Positions 36,504 through 45,468 of a DNA stretch of 64,000 bases are shown here, one piece after another. Location of the stretch: the NCBI GenBank assembly GCA_018814405.1, contig JAHIZO010000004.1, positions 124,001 to 188,000 on the forward strand, read 5' to 3'. Source of the stretch: Gammaproteobacteria bacterium. GTDB taxonomy: Bacteria; Pseudomonadota; Gammaproteobacteria; Burkholderiales; Gallionellaceae. The notes beneath the pieces are model-generated. The model searched no databases, was not told the DNA's origin, and worked only from the letters and a program-made list of their open reading frames with translations. The translations under genes were made by a program, and so were the position numbers. Numbering within the stretch: position 1 is the first letter of the stretch; every line of letters starts with the position of its first letter.

Positions 36504-36929
36504 TCAGTTGCTGTGTTCAGCTTTGCGTTCCGCCAGAATATGGCAAAGGTGTTCGTCGGCTGGCTCCAGCGTGTAACGGGCAACATCATTGAGTAGCGCC
36601 TGAATCTCTTCCAGAGAGAAGTGCGCCATGAGACGGTTCGCAATATCCGGCTCAATGGGTAGTAGCCGCGCCTCGCCGCTGGGTAGTTTGAATCCGAAGC
36701 CGGCCAATCTGTGCAGATCACCGTCTGCTGCGCTCATATCTTCCTGTTCGTCCTCAAGGGATTCGTAGAAAGTCTCAATTTCATCGGAAAGGGCTTCAGG
36801 GATATCTTCTGGGATGGCAACCACTAAGCCAAGCGGATCGTCGCTGCTCTCGCAGTTCAGACCATGTTCCTGCACAAAGGCGACGAAGCGGTCACGCAGG
36901 TCGGGGGAGAAGAATATGTATTCGATCAT
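36504..36929 (-). CDS. Conserved hypothetical protein
   Basis: 141 residues from ATG 36929; the open frame upstream overlaps intergenic DNA. It is acidic (SLEDEQEDMSAADGD) and starts MIEYIFFSPDLRDRFVAFVQEHGL, which looks like a small alpha/beta domain. The C-terminal half (ANRLMAHFSLEEIQALLNDVARYTL) is helical. No known catalytic motif. I recognise no named family. Confidence 0.75.
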   Translation of the reverse strand: MIEYIFFSPDLRDRFVAFVQEHGLNCESSDDPLGLVVAIPEDIPEALSDEIETFYESLEDEQEDMSAADGDLHRLAGFGFKLPSGEARLLPIEPDIANRLMAHFSLEEIQALLNDVARYTLEPADEHLCHILAERKAEHSN

Positions 36930-37099
36930 GCTGTTCAATCGGGACGGGAAAGGCCGACATGGTGACGGCTGCGAGGCTTGCCTGCAATCACCCGATGGGG
37001 AGATGGCAGCTTTGACAGGCGATTTTGTTGTTAGAATCGCGCACATACAACTGTTCCGGCGCTTTACGGCCGACAAACTGAGATAACGGAAACGACATC

Positions 37100-37615
37100 A
37101 TGGATAAGACCGTCAAGATTCGCGCATATACCGATCCTGCTTCGGGACAGCCTGCCTCTAAACAAAAGGAACAGGACCTGGAACTTGCCGCGCGTGATGC
37201 TCAGTTGGCGGATGAGCGCAACAAATCACTGGAGCAACTCAAGACTATCGTGCAACTGCGCGAAGCGCTTAAGCAGGAACAGGTCAAGACAGCGGAAGTC
37301 AGCAAGCGTGTGAACGAACTGGAATCTGGACTGCAACAGGTCACTTCTTCCAGTGCCAGCGATCTGGCACGCAAGGACGCACGGATAGAAGCCGAGATGA
37401 AACGTGCGGTCGATGCCGAGAACAAGTGCAAGCAATTGCAAGAACAGCTCAAACAGGAGCAGGACAAGCAGGCAAATACACCGGATCAGAGCCGCATGCT
37501 GGAAGCCAAAGAGAGAGAACTGACCGATCTGAAAGCCCGAGTGAAAGAGATGACAGGGGCGCTGAACAAGATCGTCAACATCGCCGAGATAGCCAAGCTA
37601 ACAGACGAGTCCTGA
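37100..37615 (+). CDS. Coiled-coil protein of unknown function
   Basis: 171 residues. Between ~24 and 155 it is almost continuous heptad-type coiled coil (LADERNKSLEQLKTIVQL, KQLQEQLKQEQDKQ), with a short basic N-terminal strand and a C-terminal helix (ALNKIVNIAEIAKL). No membrane segment. It could be a structural or scaffold protein. It is convergent with the gpsA-like gene, 15 bp away. Confidence 0.75.
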   Translation: MDKTVKIRAYTDPASGQPASKQKEQDLELAARDAQLADERNKSLEQLKTIVQLREALKQEQVKTAEVSKRVNELESGLQQVTSSSASDLARKDARIEAEMKRAVDAENKCKQLQEQLKQEQDKQANTPDQSRMLEAKERELTDLKARVKEMTGALNKIVNIAEIAKLTDES

Positions 37616-37630
37616 TCCTCTCTGCCCGCG

Positions 37631-38545
37631 TCAGATCGGGCAGCTCTCCGTACCTCGTAAAAACTGTAGATATTCTTCCAGTCGTTCCCGCAAATTCTGC
37701 GGTGCTGTCACGATATCGTGCGACAGAGTGAACAGCGGGTACGCCCGCCAATCGAACACATCGAACTGCTCCACCATTCTTAGCGTGTGCACCCCTTCTC
37801 CAGAGATATCGTCCCACTCACCGCGCACCAGCTTGCGTCCCAGTGAATGGTGATGTGAATCTTCGCTGGTTGCGGTCGTGATCAAGTCACCCAGTCCGGC
37901 ATAACTGTAGGGCGTATGCGCCTGACCGCCAAAGGCCTGCACGATGCCGCTCAATTCCGCGATGGAAGCCGCCACCAAATGGCCGCGCATGTTATCGCCC
38001 AGTTTGAGTTCATCCGCCATGCCGAACAGAATGGCGTACACATTCTTTAGGATCACCGACCAGCTGCGTCCGTGCAGGTCGCTTGCTTGCTGGCATACCA
38101 GTGCGCTGCCACGGAACATGCTGCGTATCACTTCAAAGTCTGTGGCGTCAGACAGTACCGCATCGGCGAAACCCAGATGCCCGGCGCGCAGCTCTTCCGA
38201 GATCATCGGCCCGTAGATCACTCCGTAGCGATGTTGATCGCCCAGGATGCTTTCGAATGCTTGCGCGGCCGTGCGGCCGGATTCATCCAACCCTTTGGCG
38301 ATGGTCAGGCACACGCTGTTCGCTGTGAGGTGCGGTTTGATGCGCTGGGCGATCTCGACGTGCGGCGTTACCGGCAGGCAGAACATCACCACCTGAGCCT
38401 CGGCCACTTCCGCTTCCAGAGTCTCGTGGCTGCCTTTGACCACCTCGCCCATGTTCCAGATGCGCACATCATGCTGCCCAGCCAGCAGGAACTGCATGGC
38501 ATGACCCATCTCGCCGTACCCCAGAATCAGTATGCGCAGCTTCAT
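37631..38545 (-). CDS. NAD(P)H-dependent glycerol-3-phosphate dehydrogenase-like protein
   Basis: 304 residues. Rossmann motif LGYGEMGHAMQFLL replaces the family's usual GxGxxG with G-Y-G-E-M-G. Catalytic Lys in WSVILKNVYAILFG and the substrate loop YAGLGDLITTATSEDSHHHSLGR are kept. It is shorter than typical GpsA (about 330), and the N-terminal 30 residues diverge. It could be a second GpsA or a related dehydrogenase, so no symbol is given. Confidence 0.82.
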   Translation of the reverse strand: MKLRILILGYGEMGHAMQFLLAGQHDVRIWNMGEVVKGSHETLEAEVAEAQVVMFCLPVTPHVEIAQRIKPHLTANSVCLTIAKGLDESGRTAAQAFESILGDQHRYGVIYGPMISEELRAGHLGFADAVLSDATDFEVIRSMFRGSALVCQQASDLHGRSWSVILKNVYAILFGMADELKLGDNMRGHLVAASIAELSGIVQAFGGQAHTPYSYAGLGDLITTATSEDSHHHSLGRKLVRGEWDDISGEGVHTLRMVEQFDVFDWRAYPLFTLSHDIVTAPQNLRERLEEYLQFLRGTESCPI

Positions 38546-38678
38546 TTCATTTCCTCATTCATCTCGCTCGGGTCGCCATCATAAATCGGACTGGGGCCGG
38601 CGCGGCTCACGTTCCTGCCCCTGATGGATTATTGCTTGATATTATCTGCCCGCGCAGTAGCGATTCGAAGGGAGAAAC

Positions 38679-39266
38679 ATGCAGTACGACATGGAAAGAT
38701 TCGATCAGCCACTGGTGGACGAGACACAGCCGAAAGCGCATGTGTGGACCGACATCGGCAAAGCAGAGGTAGAGCATTCGATATTCGGCAAGGCCAAGGT
38801 TCGTGTTTATCGCAAGCAGGACGAGATACGAGGCGCGGTGCGTTGGACCTTGCTAACCATCGGCATGGTGGTCGGCGCTGTGTGGCTGATAAACGATGTT
38901 TCTCGCCAGCCCGAGATAGTCTACGTCGCGCCGCCAGAGCAAGCCGTCAAGGCTGCCGCACCCGAACCGCAAAAGCCTGTTCCTGTCGCACCCCAGATCA
39001 AGCCGCGTGTCACACCGCCCATCGTTATGAGCAAGCCGGTTGCCCTGCCGCAAGCCCCTTTTGCACCCGTTGCCGTTTCTGCACCTGCAGTAGCCAAATC
39101 GACACCGGTCATGACTACACCGGTAGCTGTTGCTGCCCCCATGGCTGTTGCAGTCAAGCCGGTTGCGCCTGCTACACAGGCCGCTTCTGCAGTGCCGGTC
39201 ATAAGCAAGCCTATTGCGCCCAAGGCTCCTGCGGTCGCTTCATCGGCCGTGACAGCAACCAACTAA
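38679..39266 (+). CDS. Single-pass membrane protein with Pro/Ala-rich periplasmic tail
   Basis: 195 residues with GAAGGGAG before the ATG. The cytoplasmic N-terminus (~1-52) carries IFGKAKVRVYRKQDEIRG. One transmembrane helix (~55-70, WTLLTIGMVVGAVWLI) follows, then ~120 residues of low-complexity Ala/Pro/Val/Lys. This resembles the spacer of TonB-like proteins but has no folded C-terminal domain. Function unknown. The tail varies in codon use as expected for repeats. Confidence 0.75.
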   Translation: MQYDMERFDQPLVDETQPKAHVWTDIGKAEVEHSIFGKAKVRVYRKQDEIRGAVRWTLLTIGMVVGAVWLINDVSRQPEIVYVAPPEQAVKAAAPEPQKPVPVAPQIKPRVTPPIVMSKPVALPQAPFAPVAVSAPAVAKSTPVMTTPVAVAAPMAVAVKPVAPATQAASAVPVISKPIAPKAPAVASSAVTATN

Positions 39267-39274
39267 CTGAAAAC

Positions 39275-40060
39275 TTATTGCAGCACTTCAGCCAGAAAGT
39301 ACTGCAATTGCCTCCATGAATCCGCATCGGCCGCAGCGTTGTAAGCCAGCGGCAGATTGAACTTCTTGCCGTATTCATCCGCATCCGGATTGGTGAAGCT
39401 GTGCATCGCACCGGGATAGACAACTGCCTTGTAGTCCACGCCCGCAGCTTCCATCTCCTGCTTGAACGCTTGCACCTGCGCTGCCGGGATCATCTTGTCA
39501 TCCGCACCGGTGAAGGAGCGTATCTTTGCTTTGATCTTGCCTTTTTCAGCCGGTGTGTCGGTCGCCAGTCCGCCGTGGAAACTCGCCACACCGAGCAAAG
39601 GCTCGCCCTCGCGCGCCATGTTCAACACCACTGAGCCGCCGAAGCAATAACCGATGGCGGCCAGCTTGTTGCTATCCACGCGCGGATCGTCGCGCAGCAC
39701 TTTCATCGCCGCTTCGAAACGTGCCTTGGTCATGGGGCGATTCTTGGAGACTTCGCCGGAGAATTTTCCGGCATCTGAAGGATGCATCGCCTGCTTGCCG
39801 TCGCCATACATATCTACGGCCAGTGCCACATAGCCCAATTCGGCCAGCATGTTCGCGCGTTTACGTGCATAGGCATTGTGCCCCCACCATTCATGCACCA
39901 CCAGTACCGCCGGGCGTTTGCCCATCGCATGCCCTTCGTATGCCAGCCAGCCTTTCAGCGTGGTGCCGTTGGCGGAGTAGGTGACCTCTTCACCTTCCAC
40001 TGCCGCGAAGGCAGGGACGGTCAGGCAGAGCAGGGCGAGGGAAAGAAAGAACCGTTTCAT
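39275..40060 (-). CDS. Secreted dienelactone hydrolase-family protein
   Basis: 261 residues from ATG 40060, chosen because GGAGG lies just upstream at the right distance. Signal peptide (ends ...VPAFAA), then an alpha/beta hydrolase of the DLH type: nucleophile Cys in IGYCFGGSV, Asp in TGADDKMIP, His in GAMHSFTNP. DLH enzymes open dienelactone in aromatic degradation, but secreted members are widespread with unknown substrates, and no aromatic genes are nearby. Confidence 0.88.
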   Translation of the reverse strand: MKRFFLSLALLCLTVPAFAAVEGEEVTYSANGTTLKGWLAYEGHAMGKRPAVLVVHEWWGHNAYARKRANMLAELGYVALAVDMYGDGKQAMHPSDAGKFSGEVSKNRPMTKARFEAAMKVLRDDPRVDSNKLAAIGYCFGGSVVLNMAREGEPLLGVASFHGGLATDTPAEKGKIKAKIRSFTGADDKMIPAAQVQAFKQEMEAAGVDYKAVVYPGAMHSFTNPDADEYGKKFNLPLAYNAAADADSWRQLQYFLAEVLQ

Positions 40061-40086
40061 ATTGGCCTCCAACTGGTACGTGGATC

Positions 40087-40116
40087 GAAAATAGGAAGCC
40101 CGCGTGGGCGGGCTTC
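40087..40116 (-). terminator. Terminator after the HMA-like gene
   Basis: Stem gaagcccgc with gcgggcttc (about 40095-40116). On the minus strand it is followed by TATTTTC. It separates the 40151-40381 gene from the DLH gene downstream. Confidence 0.75.
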
Positions 40117-40150
40117 AGGATTCTATTTGTAGTTTCGTGATGGAGCGAAC

Positions 40151-40381
40151 TTACATTCCCACTATAGAGGCTTTGGGGTCGAGGTCGTGCACCATATGCA
40201 ACAACTCGATACCTTCCACTTCTTCAGGGTCGTATCTGACCAGCAGGGAATGCGGATGCGGCTTGTGCTCGAACTCTGCGCAATCCACTCCGATGCGTCC
40301 CATCATCTTTCGTTCCAGATCAGTCCTCATCTGCGATCCTAGGTCGGGATGCACGTAGATCAACATGTCGGCTGTGTGCAT
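40151..40381 (-). CDS. Small HMA-like ferredoxin-fold protein lacking the CxxC
   Basis: 76 residues from ATG 40381, with AAGGAG six bases upstream, which decides this start over two earlier ATGs. The order strand-helix-strand-strand-helix-strand can be read in DMLIYVHPDL, RTDLERKMMGRIGVDCAEFE, PHSLLVRYDPEEVEGIELLHMVHDLDPKASIVG. This looks like a heavy-metal-associated domain, but the metal-binding CxxC is replaced by HPDL; only one Cys remains. Function unknown; a heme- or copper-related or purely structural role cannot be separated. Confidence 0.72.
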   Translation of the reverse strand: MHTADMLIYVHPDLGSQMRTDLERKMMGRIGVDCAEFEHKPHPHSLLVRYDPEEVEGIELLHMVHDLDPKASIVGM

Positions 40382-40499
40382 GATCATCTCCTTCAATGTA
40401 TGAAAGAACAAGAACCGCAGGTTTTCACCTGCGAGAGCGAATCATGCTACGCCGATGGAAAGCCGATAAAAATGGCTACTCGCAATAGGGTTGTTCGGG

Positions 40500-41186
40500 T
40501 CAGAAGCGCAGTTCCAAGGCTTGGCACAGGAAGCGCATCAGCGGGGCCGCCTGCCGGTAACGTTCTACCACCAGCGGACGCAGTTTGCTCGAAGCCACAG
40601 TCGCCTCTGTCAGGTTCGCGAGCGCGATGAAATCCTTGCGCTTCAAGTCTTCCAAAAGTGGATGATCTTTGGCGAAGCCGCGCGGTGCGTTCACCAGCGC
40701 ATCGCCGACCAAATCGTATTGCTTGCTGAAAGCCGCATCGTCGCGTGCCGCCAGCCACGCTTCAGGCTTCTGCACGATAGCTTCGCGTATCTTGAACAGC
40801 GCATCCGCATCCGGATGCCACAGCCCCACGCCCACGAAACATTCGCCCGGGGAGATGTGCAGGTAATAGCCGGGCGCATGGATGTCCTTGCCCAGTTCAT
40901 GCCGGAACTGGATGCCGATGTTGGTCTTGTACGGTGTCTTGTCCTTGCTGAAACGCGTGTCGCGATACACCCGCATCAATGAACCACCGACCTTCTTGGG
41001 CTGTGCCAGAAAGTGGCGCGAGATGGCGGGCATCTCGTCCGACATATCGCTGATGAAATCCAGCGCGGGTGTGCGCACCCGGTCTTCGTACTCCTGCTGA
41101 TGCTGCTCGAACCACTCGCGGTTGTTGTTCTGCTCCAGCGCGGAGAGGAAAGCGAAAGTCTGTTTGCTGAAGTAGCGGACTGCCAT
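40500..41186 (-). CDS. DUF2461 family protein
   Basis: 228 residues with the family's pattern: FLSALEQNNNREWFEQHQQEYE, MRVYRDTRFSKDKTPYKTNIGIQFRH, YYLHISPGECFVGVGLW, PRGFAKDHPLLEDLKRKDF. The function of DUF2461 (TIGR02453) is unknown. No signal peptide or membrane segment. It lies 60 bp after the MFS gene on the same strand. Confidence 0.9.
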   Translation of the reverse strand: MAVRYFSKQTFAFLSALEQNNNREWFEQHQQEYEDRVRTPALDFISDMSDEMPAISRHFLAQPKKVGGSLMRVYRDTRFSKDKTPYKTNIGIQFRHELGKDIHAPGYYLHISPGECFVGVGLWHPDADALFKIREAIVQKPEAWLAARDDAAFSKQYDLVGDALVNAPRGFAKDHPLLEDLKRKDFIALANLTEATVASSKLRPLVVERYRQAAPLMRFLCQALELRF

Positions 41187-41246
41187 GGCATCTACCTCCT
41201 GAAGTATGGTGGAACGATTTTAAAGCAAATCGATTGGGCGTCGCGC

Positions 41247-42539
41247 TCAGGCTTGTTCCCGCAGCGCCGCCTGCTGTCCGCGTATCACATCCACGCCGCG
41301 CAAGATCAGCAGCCCCGCCACAAAGAACGCACCGGTGCAGAGGATCGCCGTGCGATGGTCTCCCTGGGTCAACCAGCTCACCATGCCATAGGTCACCGGG
41401 CCGATGATGGCGGCCATCTTCATCGCCAGTCCCCACAGGCCGAAGAACTCGGCGCGCCGTGCCACGGGAGAGAGTAGGCCGACCAGCGCGCGCCCTGCGG
41501 ACTGGCTGGCCCCCATGCAGACACCGGCCAGATTGGCCGCCGCCCAGAACAGCCCCGGCCCTTCGGATGCCCAGGCCATCAACACCATCACGATCCAGCC
41601 GAGCAGCGTCAAGGCGATGGCTGGCACATGGCCGATGCGATCCTGCAGATAACCGAAAGCGAACGCGCCGATGGCTGCCGTGATGTTGACCACGAAGATC
41701 AGCCCCAATGTCTGCTGCATGGTGAAGTGCATCGCCTGCTGCGCGTAGATCGCAGCCAGCGTGATCACCGTCTGGATGCCCGCCTGATAGAACACCACGC
41801 AGATCAGGAAACGGCGCAAGTCGCGGTAGTGCCGCGCATGGCGCACGGTCTGCAGCAGGCGCGCGAAGGATTCCTGCACCATGTTTTTGCCGAGCAGATG
41901 CGGCTGCGGTTGCGCGCGTTCCTTCAGAATGAGAAAGGTGGGCAGACTCGCCAAGGCGAACAGTGCCGCCGTGATGAGCATGGTCACCGGTACGAAATCC
42001 GCCGCCGTATCGCCGCGTGCCTGCGCCCAGCTCACATAGGCGAGACAGACACCCAGACTGAGCAAGCCACCCACATAACCCAGACTCCATCCCCAGCCCG
42101 ACACCTTGCCCAGCGAACCTTCACGCGCCAGCTCCGGCAGAAAGGCCGCGATCAAGTTCTCGCCGCTGCCATAGAAAAAATTGGACAGCACGATCAGGGG
42201 GATCGCCAGCCACAGCATGCCCGGTCCGGCGAAGAAGAGTGCGGCGGTGAACAGCACACAGCCTGCCGTCGTGACGAATAACAGTCGCTTCTTCGCCGCA
42301 TAGGCATCCGCATATGCACCTAGTAGCGGCGCGGTCAGCATGATCAGCGCATACGAAAGCGCCAGCGACAGCGTCCACACCAGTGTCGCCCACGACGCAC
42401 CGCCCGCGATGACAGAAACGAAGTAGGCATTGAAGATCGCCGTGATGACGATGGTGGTGTAACCCGAGTTGGCGAAGTCGTACATCGCCCAGGCCCAGGC
42501 TTCGCGGCGGTTCACATCAGGGGCGAGGTTTCGGCGCAT
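41247..42539 (-). CDS. MFS transporter, UMF1/Atg22-like family
   Basis: 430 residues, 11-12 predicted transmembrane helices. The N-terminal WAMYDFANSGYTTIVITAIFNAYFV is the hallmark of the UMF1 (Atg22-like) branch of the major facilitator superfamily, followed by FFYGSGENLIAAFLPELA. Atg22 exports amino acids from yeast vacuoles; bacterial substrates are unknown. No neighbouring gene reveals the substrate. Confidence 0.9.
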   Translation of the reverse strand: MRRNLAPDVNRREAWAWAMYDFANSGYTTIVITAIFNAYFVSVIAGGASWATLVWTLSLALSYALIMLTAPLLGAYADAYAAKKRLLFVTTAGCVLFTAALFFAGPGMLWLAIPLIVLSNFFYGSGENLIAAFLPELAREGSLGKVSGWGWSLGYVGGLLSLGVCLAYVSWAQARGDTAADFVPVTMLITAALFALASLPTFLILKERAQPQPHLLGKNMVQESFARLLQTVRHARHYRDLRRFLICVVFYQAGIQTVITLAAIYAQQAMHFTMQQTLGLIFVVNITAAIGAFAFGYLQDRIGHVPAIALTLLGWIVMVLMAWASEGPGLFWAAANLAGVCMGASQSAGRALVGLLSPVARRAEFFGLWGLAMKMAAIIGPVTYGMVSWLTQGDHRTAILCTGAFFVAGLLILRGVDVIRGQQAALREQA

Positions 42540-42637
42540 GGGAAATAAAAAGGTGTCCTAGAGTGAGGTGGATGTTAACTGCTAGTGCATGCAGACAGTA
42601 TAAGATTCGCGTTGAACAGATTCCAAGGGCAAGCAAG

Positions 42638-42829
42638 ATGAAATATCGGCACTACAAAGGCGGCATCTACGAGATCGTATGCGAGGCGAAGCTGGAGGCC
42701 GATCCGAATGTCACGCTGATGATCTATAAATCGGATAGCGGTCTGATCTGGGCGCGTCCCAAAGATATCTTCTTCGAGTCAGTGCAGCACGAAGGCAACA
42801 CCGTGCCGCGCTTTGCGCCCATAGGCTGA
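42638..42829 (+). CDS. DUF1653 small protein
   Basis: 63 residues from ATG 42638 (AAGGG upstream). YRHYKGGIYEIVCEAKLEADPNVTLMIYKS...IWARPKDIFFESV is the DUF1653 pattern, a small beta barrel of unknown role. It is followed after 11 bp by the DUF3301 gene, so both are likely co-transcribed. Confidence 0.85.
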   Translation: MKYRHYKGGIYEIVCEAKLEADPNVTLMIYKSDSGLIWARPKDIFFESVQHEGNTVPRFAPIG

Positions 42830-42840
42830 ACGGAACCGAT

Positions 42841-43173
42841 ATGGACTTCGCAAGCTTATTGGTGCTGGCGGTTTTGGGTTTGGTGGTGTGGTTCTGGCTG
42901 CACAGCATCCGCATCCTCGAGATCGCACGCGAGGCAGGACGTTTGATCTGCAAGCAGACCGGCGTGCAATTTTTGGACGATACCGTCGCCAGTATCAAGC
43001 TACAGCTGGCGCGTGATAGCAACGGGCGTCGTATCCTGCGCCGCACCTACCGTTTTGAATTCACCGAGACGGGGAACACCAGACGGGAAGGTGAAGTGAT
43101 CATGCTGGGTGCGCGGATCGAATCGGTCACCATGGAGCCGTATCAGATCATGGATGAAGTGGATGGGGTTTAG
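42841..43173 (+). CDS. DUF3301 membrane-anchored protein
   Basis: 110 residues. An N-terminal transmembrane helix (3-20) is followed by a conserved soluble domain (REAGRLICKQTGVQFLDDTVASIKLQLARDSNGRRILRRTYRFEFTETG). This matches the DUF3301 family, whose function is unknown. Its end overlaps the convergent oxygenase gene by 4 bp. Confidence 0.87.
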   Translation: MDFASLLVLAVLGLVVWFWLHSIRILEIAREAGRLICKQTGVQFLDDTVASIKLQLARDSNGRRILRRTYRFEFTETGNTRREGEVIMLGARIESVTMEPYQIMDEVDGV

Positions 43174-43763
43174 CTACCGCTGACACGAAACCAGCCGGCG
43201 ATGCTGCGGCGCGTCGTGTGAGAAAGCAGCACTTCATGCGGATAAGATTCGCTGAGGAAGATGATCATTGTGCCGAAGGTCGGTTGCACCCTTAGCAGTT
43301 CGTTCTCGCCGGACGGTTCATATACAACCAGTTCGCCGCCGTTCTCGGGCTGCCAATCTTTGTTCAGATAAAGCACCGTGGTCAGGATGCGGTTCTTCTT
43401 ACCCTGCAATACATCCGAATGCTTTGCGTAACCATAGCCCTTGCTGTAGATGGCGTAATGGCTCTCGTAATCGAACATGCCAAGGAATAGCCGCGAATTC
43501 AACGCCAGTCGCAGCGCTTCCATCTGTTCCAGAAAATCACGGTCGATAGAATCTTCTGGATCCATCCAGCTGATGACATCGCCGCGTATCGATTCGATGT
43601 GTTGTTTCGCTGGGCCGCGCCCGACGTGAGCAGTCTGGAAACGTCTCGAGCCATCATCCTCACAGCGCTGCATCAGACCTTCTAATAGCTCATCCGCCAG
43701 CGGTTTTGCCAGCACGATATAGCCGGTTTGTTCCAGCTGATCGGCGATGAGATCGAGATCCAT
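43170..43763 (-). CDS. 2OG-Fe(II) oxygenase, prolyl-4-hydroxylase-like
   Basis: 197 residues. Double-stranded beta-helix motifs: KHSDVLQGKKNRILTTVLYLN holds the HxD iron ligands, then ENGGELVVY, and the distal His in ESYPHEVL with the 2-oxoglutarate-binding Arg in RRSIAGWFR. The substrate is unknown; related bacterial enzymes hydroxylate proline or EF-Tu. It stands alone on its strand. Confidence 0.87.
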   Translation of the reverse strand: MDLDLIADQLEQTGYIVLAKPLADELLEGLMQRCEDDGSRRFQTAHVGRGPAKQHIESIRGDVISWMDPEDSIDRDFLEQMEALRLALNSRLFLGMFDYESHYAIYSKGYGYAKHSDVLQGKKNRILTTVLYLNKDWQPENGGELVVYEPSGENELLRVQPTFGTMIIFLSESYPHEVLLSHTTRRSIAGWFRVSGS

Positions 43764-43962
43764 GAGGGCGCGGAGTCTAGCACCGAAAAACAGAGGGGAA
43801 TGACAATATTTTCACTGCAAGGAAATTTCCATTTCGGTCGTACTTTTACATTATTAACAGTGGCTTGAATGCATTTCTCTGGCGCAATAAGCAGGGCGGT
43901 ATCGACCTGTATCTTCAGTACCATGGAAAGTCGCAAACAAAGAAGCCAGCGCGGCGAACCGG

Positions 43963-44181
43963 GTGACGCATCGGGTCTGGTACTCTGAATGCAAGAGCGA
44001 AGAAGAACTGGAAGAAGGGCGCCAGAAAGAACTGGCCGCACAAGAAGAGAAGAAGCGTCCGTTCGAAGCCGACAAGCTCATCAAGCAACAACAGGAAAAG
44101 CAGGCACAAGCTGCTGCCGAGGCTGCGAAGCCGAAGCCGGCGGTCTCGCTGGATAAGTTGGAGCTGAAGCTCGACGACTAG
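43963..44181 (+). CDS. Small charged hypothetical protein, possibly disrupted at its 5' end
   Basis: 72 residues from a GTG without an evident ribosome site. The protein is Glu/Lys/Gln/Ala rich (ELEEGRQKELAAQEEKKRPFEADKLIKQQQEKQAQ). The frame is open upstream to 43891 with no ATG or TTG, and an ATG at 43923 in another frame gives a 21-residue peptide ending just past 43980. Either the start is GTG or a frameshift has split the gene. Family unknown. Confidence 0.4.
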   Translation: MTHRVWYSECKSEEELEEGRQKELAAQEEKKRPFEADKLIKQQQEKQAQAAAEAAKPKPAVSLDKLELKLDD

Positions 44182-44191
44182 CGCGAGCAGT

Positions 44192-44632
44192 TCATTCAGA
44201 AGAGACCACCTTCGCCGTAGCACCTGCCTCTTCGATTGGAGTTAGCTTAACGACAATGTTCTGCGGGTAATCGAATCCAGCACCGGTCTTTCTGTCGATC
44301 AAGTAACCTATTCCAAATAGAAAAAGAAAGTTGCTCGAATAGGGCGCGTTGGCTATTGAAGCCACACTTACATTCCCAGTGATGCGATGGTTCTTACAAT
44401 CCACCACGAGGTCTTCCGCACTTTTATGCACGGTCACACTTGCGGGGCTGGTAAGAGACCAAGTGCCTTCATCATTCTTCAATGCACATTCGATCCCCGT
44501 CACTTCCTTATCTTCGTGATTCGTTTGAATCGTGATGGCTTGCTGCCTATCCATCGTCAATGAAGCACAACCGGTAAGCGCCAGCAAAGCAAAGGGCAGG
44601 GCGATCTTTCTCAGAGTCATATAAATAATCAT
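44192..44632 (-). CDS. Lipoprotein of the CAAX-protease operon
   Basis: 146 residues from ATG 44632, overlapping the upstream stop as TGATG; an ATG at 44620 is another option. The signal sequence ends in lipobox LTGC. The rest (AITIQTNHEDKEVTGIECALKNDEGTWSLTSPASVTVHKSAEDLVVDCKN) recalls PEGA-like beta domains, with Cys that could pair. Last gene in the TetR-facing operon. Function unknown. Confidence 0.8.
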   Translation of the reverse strand: MIIYMTLRKIALPFALLALTGCASLTMDRQQAITIQTNHEDKEVTGIECALKNDEGTWSLTSPASVTVHKSAEDLVVDCKNHRITGNVSVASIANAPYSSNFLFLFGIGYLIDRKTGAGFDYPQNIVVKLTPIEEAGATAKVVSSE

Positions 44633-45468
44633 CACAGCGTGTCCTCCCGATAGCTTCGTTGCAAAAAGAAGTCCCTATCTTTGATCACCAAGTAGAGGGC
44701 CAGTATCGACAGCAGGATCGTCTGGATCACTTTGCTATCTGGATGAGTCGCGAACAGTTCGTTGAAACAACCGGCGGTGATGTGAAAGACAACGACCACC
44801 AGAATATTGCGGTTGGTTTTGTAGTACAGCCAGTTCATCAGGATCACGAATGGGATCAGACTGAACGCAAAGTTGAGGCTGTATAGCAGCCCAGTCTCAG
44901 CCACATTGCTATGGTAGTAATCCTTGATGAACGACAAAGGCATATGCCAAAACGCCCAGAACACAGCGAACACCAAGGAAGCTTTGATAAGGTTCATGCG
45001 TACGCGCAGACAGTCAGTGCCGTAAGAGTGCCAAGCCAGCTCTTCAACCAGTGGTGCAAGAAACAGCAAGAACCATCCGGGAAATATCCCCGCGGAAAAC
45101 GAGGATTGCCCCGCAAACGAGAACTGATCCGCGCTGTGCCCGAATAGCAAAGAGATCGCCTGTGCCAATAGAATGCTGCCCAGCATCAGAAAGCAGGCTA
45201 GGAACAGATAGATGGGCTGCACACCCTTGAGGTTAACCAAGCGGCGCTTGATATCGCTCCTTAAGTCCCTATCCGGCCAGATCATCCAGAACGCGATGAA
45301 CGCAGGCGCCAGCAGGCCTACTACTCCCAGCACCCCAACCGCCGTAGCCAGAGATTCATTGCTGGGTGAGAGGTGGCTCAAGTAGGCGGCCGCGAACCAC
45401 AGTGCCCACGGGATCGCTGTAGCTAGACCGTAGAACAGAAACGGGTGACGGTATCTTTCGATGATCAT
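44632..45468 (-). CDS. CPBP-family (CAAX/Abi) intramembrane metalloprotease
   Basis: 278 residues with about eight transmembrane helices. The motifs are VEELAWHSYG (EE motif), FWAFWHMPLSF (second His) and FHITAGCFNE (third). These are the active-site features of CAAX proteases and bacteriocin-processing enzymes. It sits between a 96-residue protein and a lipoprotein, coupled to both by 4-bp or 1-bp overlaps. The operon faces a TetR regulator, so expression is probably inducible. Confidence 0.9.
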   Translation of the reverse strand: MIIERYRHPFLFYGLATAIPWALWFAAAYLSHLSPSNESLATAVGVLGVVGLLAPAFIAFWMIWPDRDLRSDIKRRLVNLKGVQPIYLFLACFLMLGSILLAQAISLLFGHSADQFSFAGQSSFSAGIFPGWFLLFLAPLVEELAWHSYGTDCLRVRMNLIKASLVFAVFWAFWHMPLSFIKDYYHSNVAETGLLYSLNFAFSLIPFVILMNWLYYKTNRNILVVVVFHITAGCFNELFATHPDSKVIQTILLSILALYLVIKDRDFFLQRSYREDTL

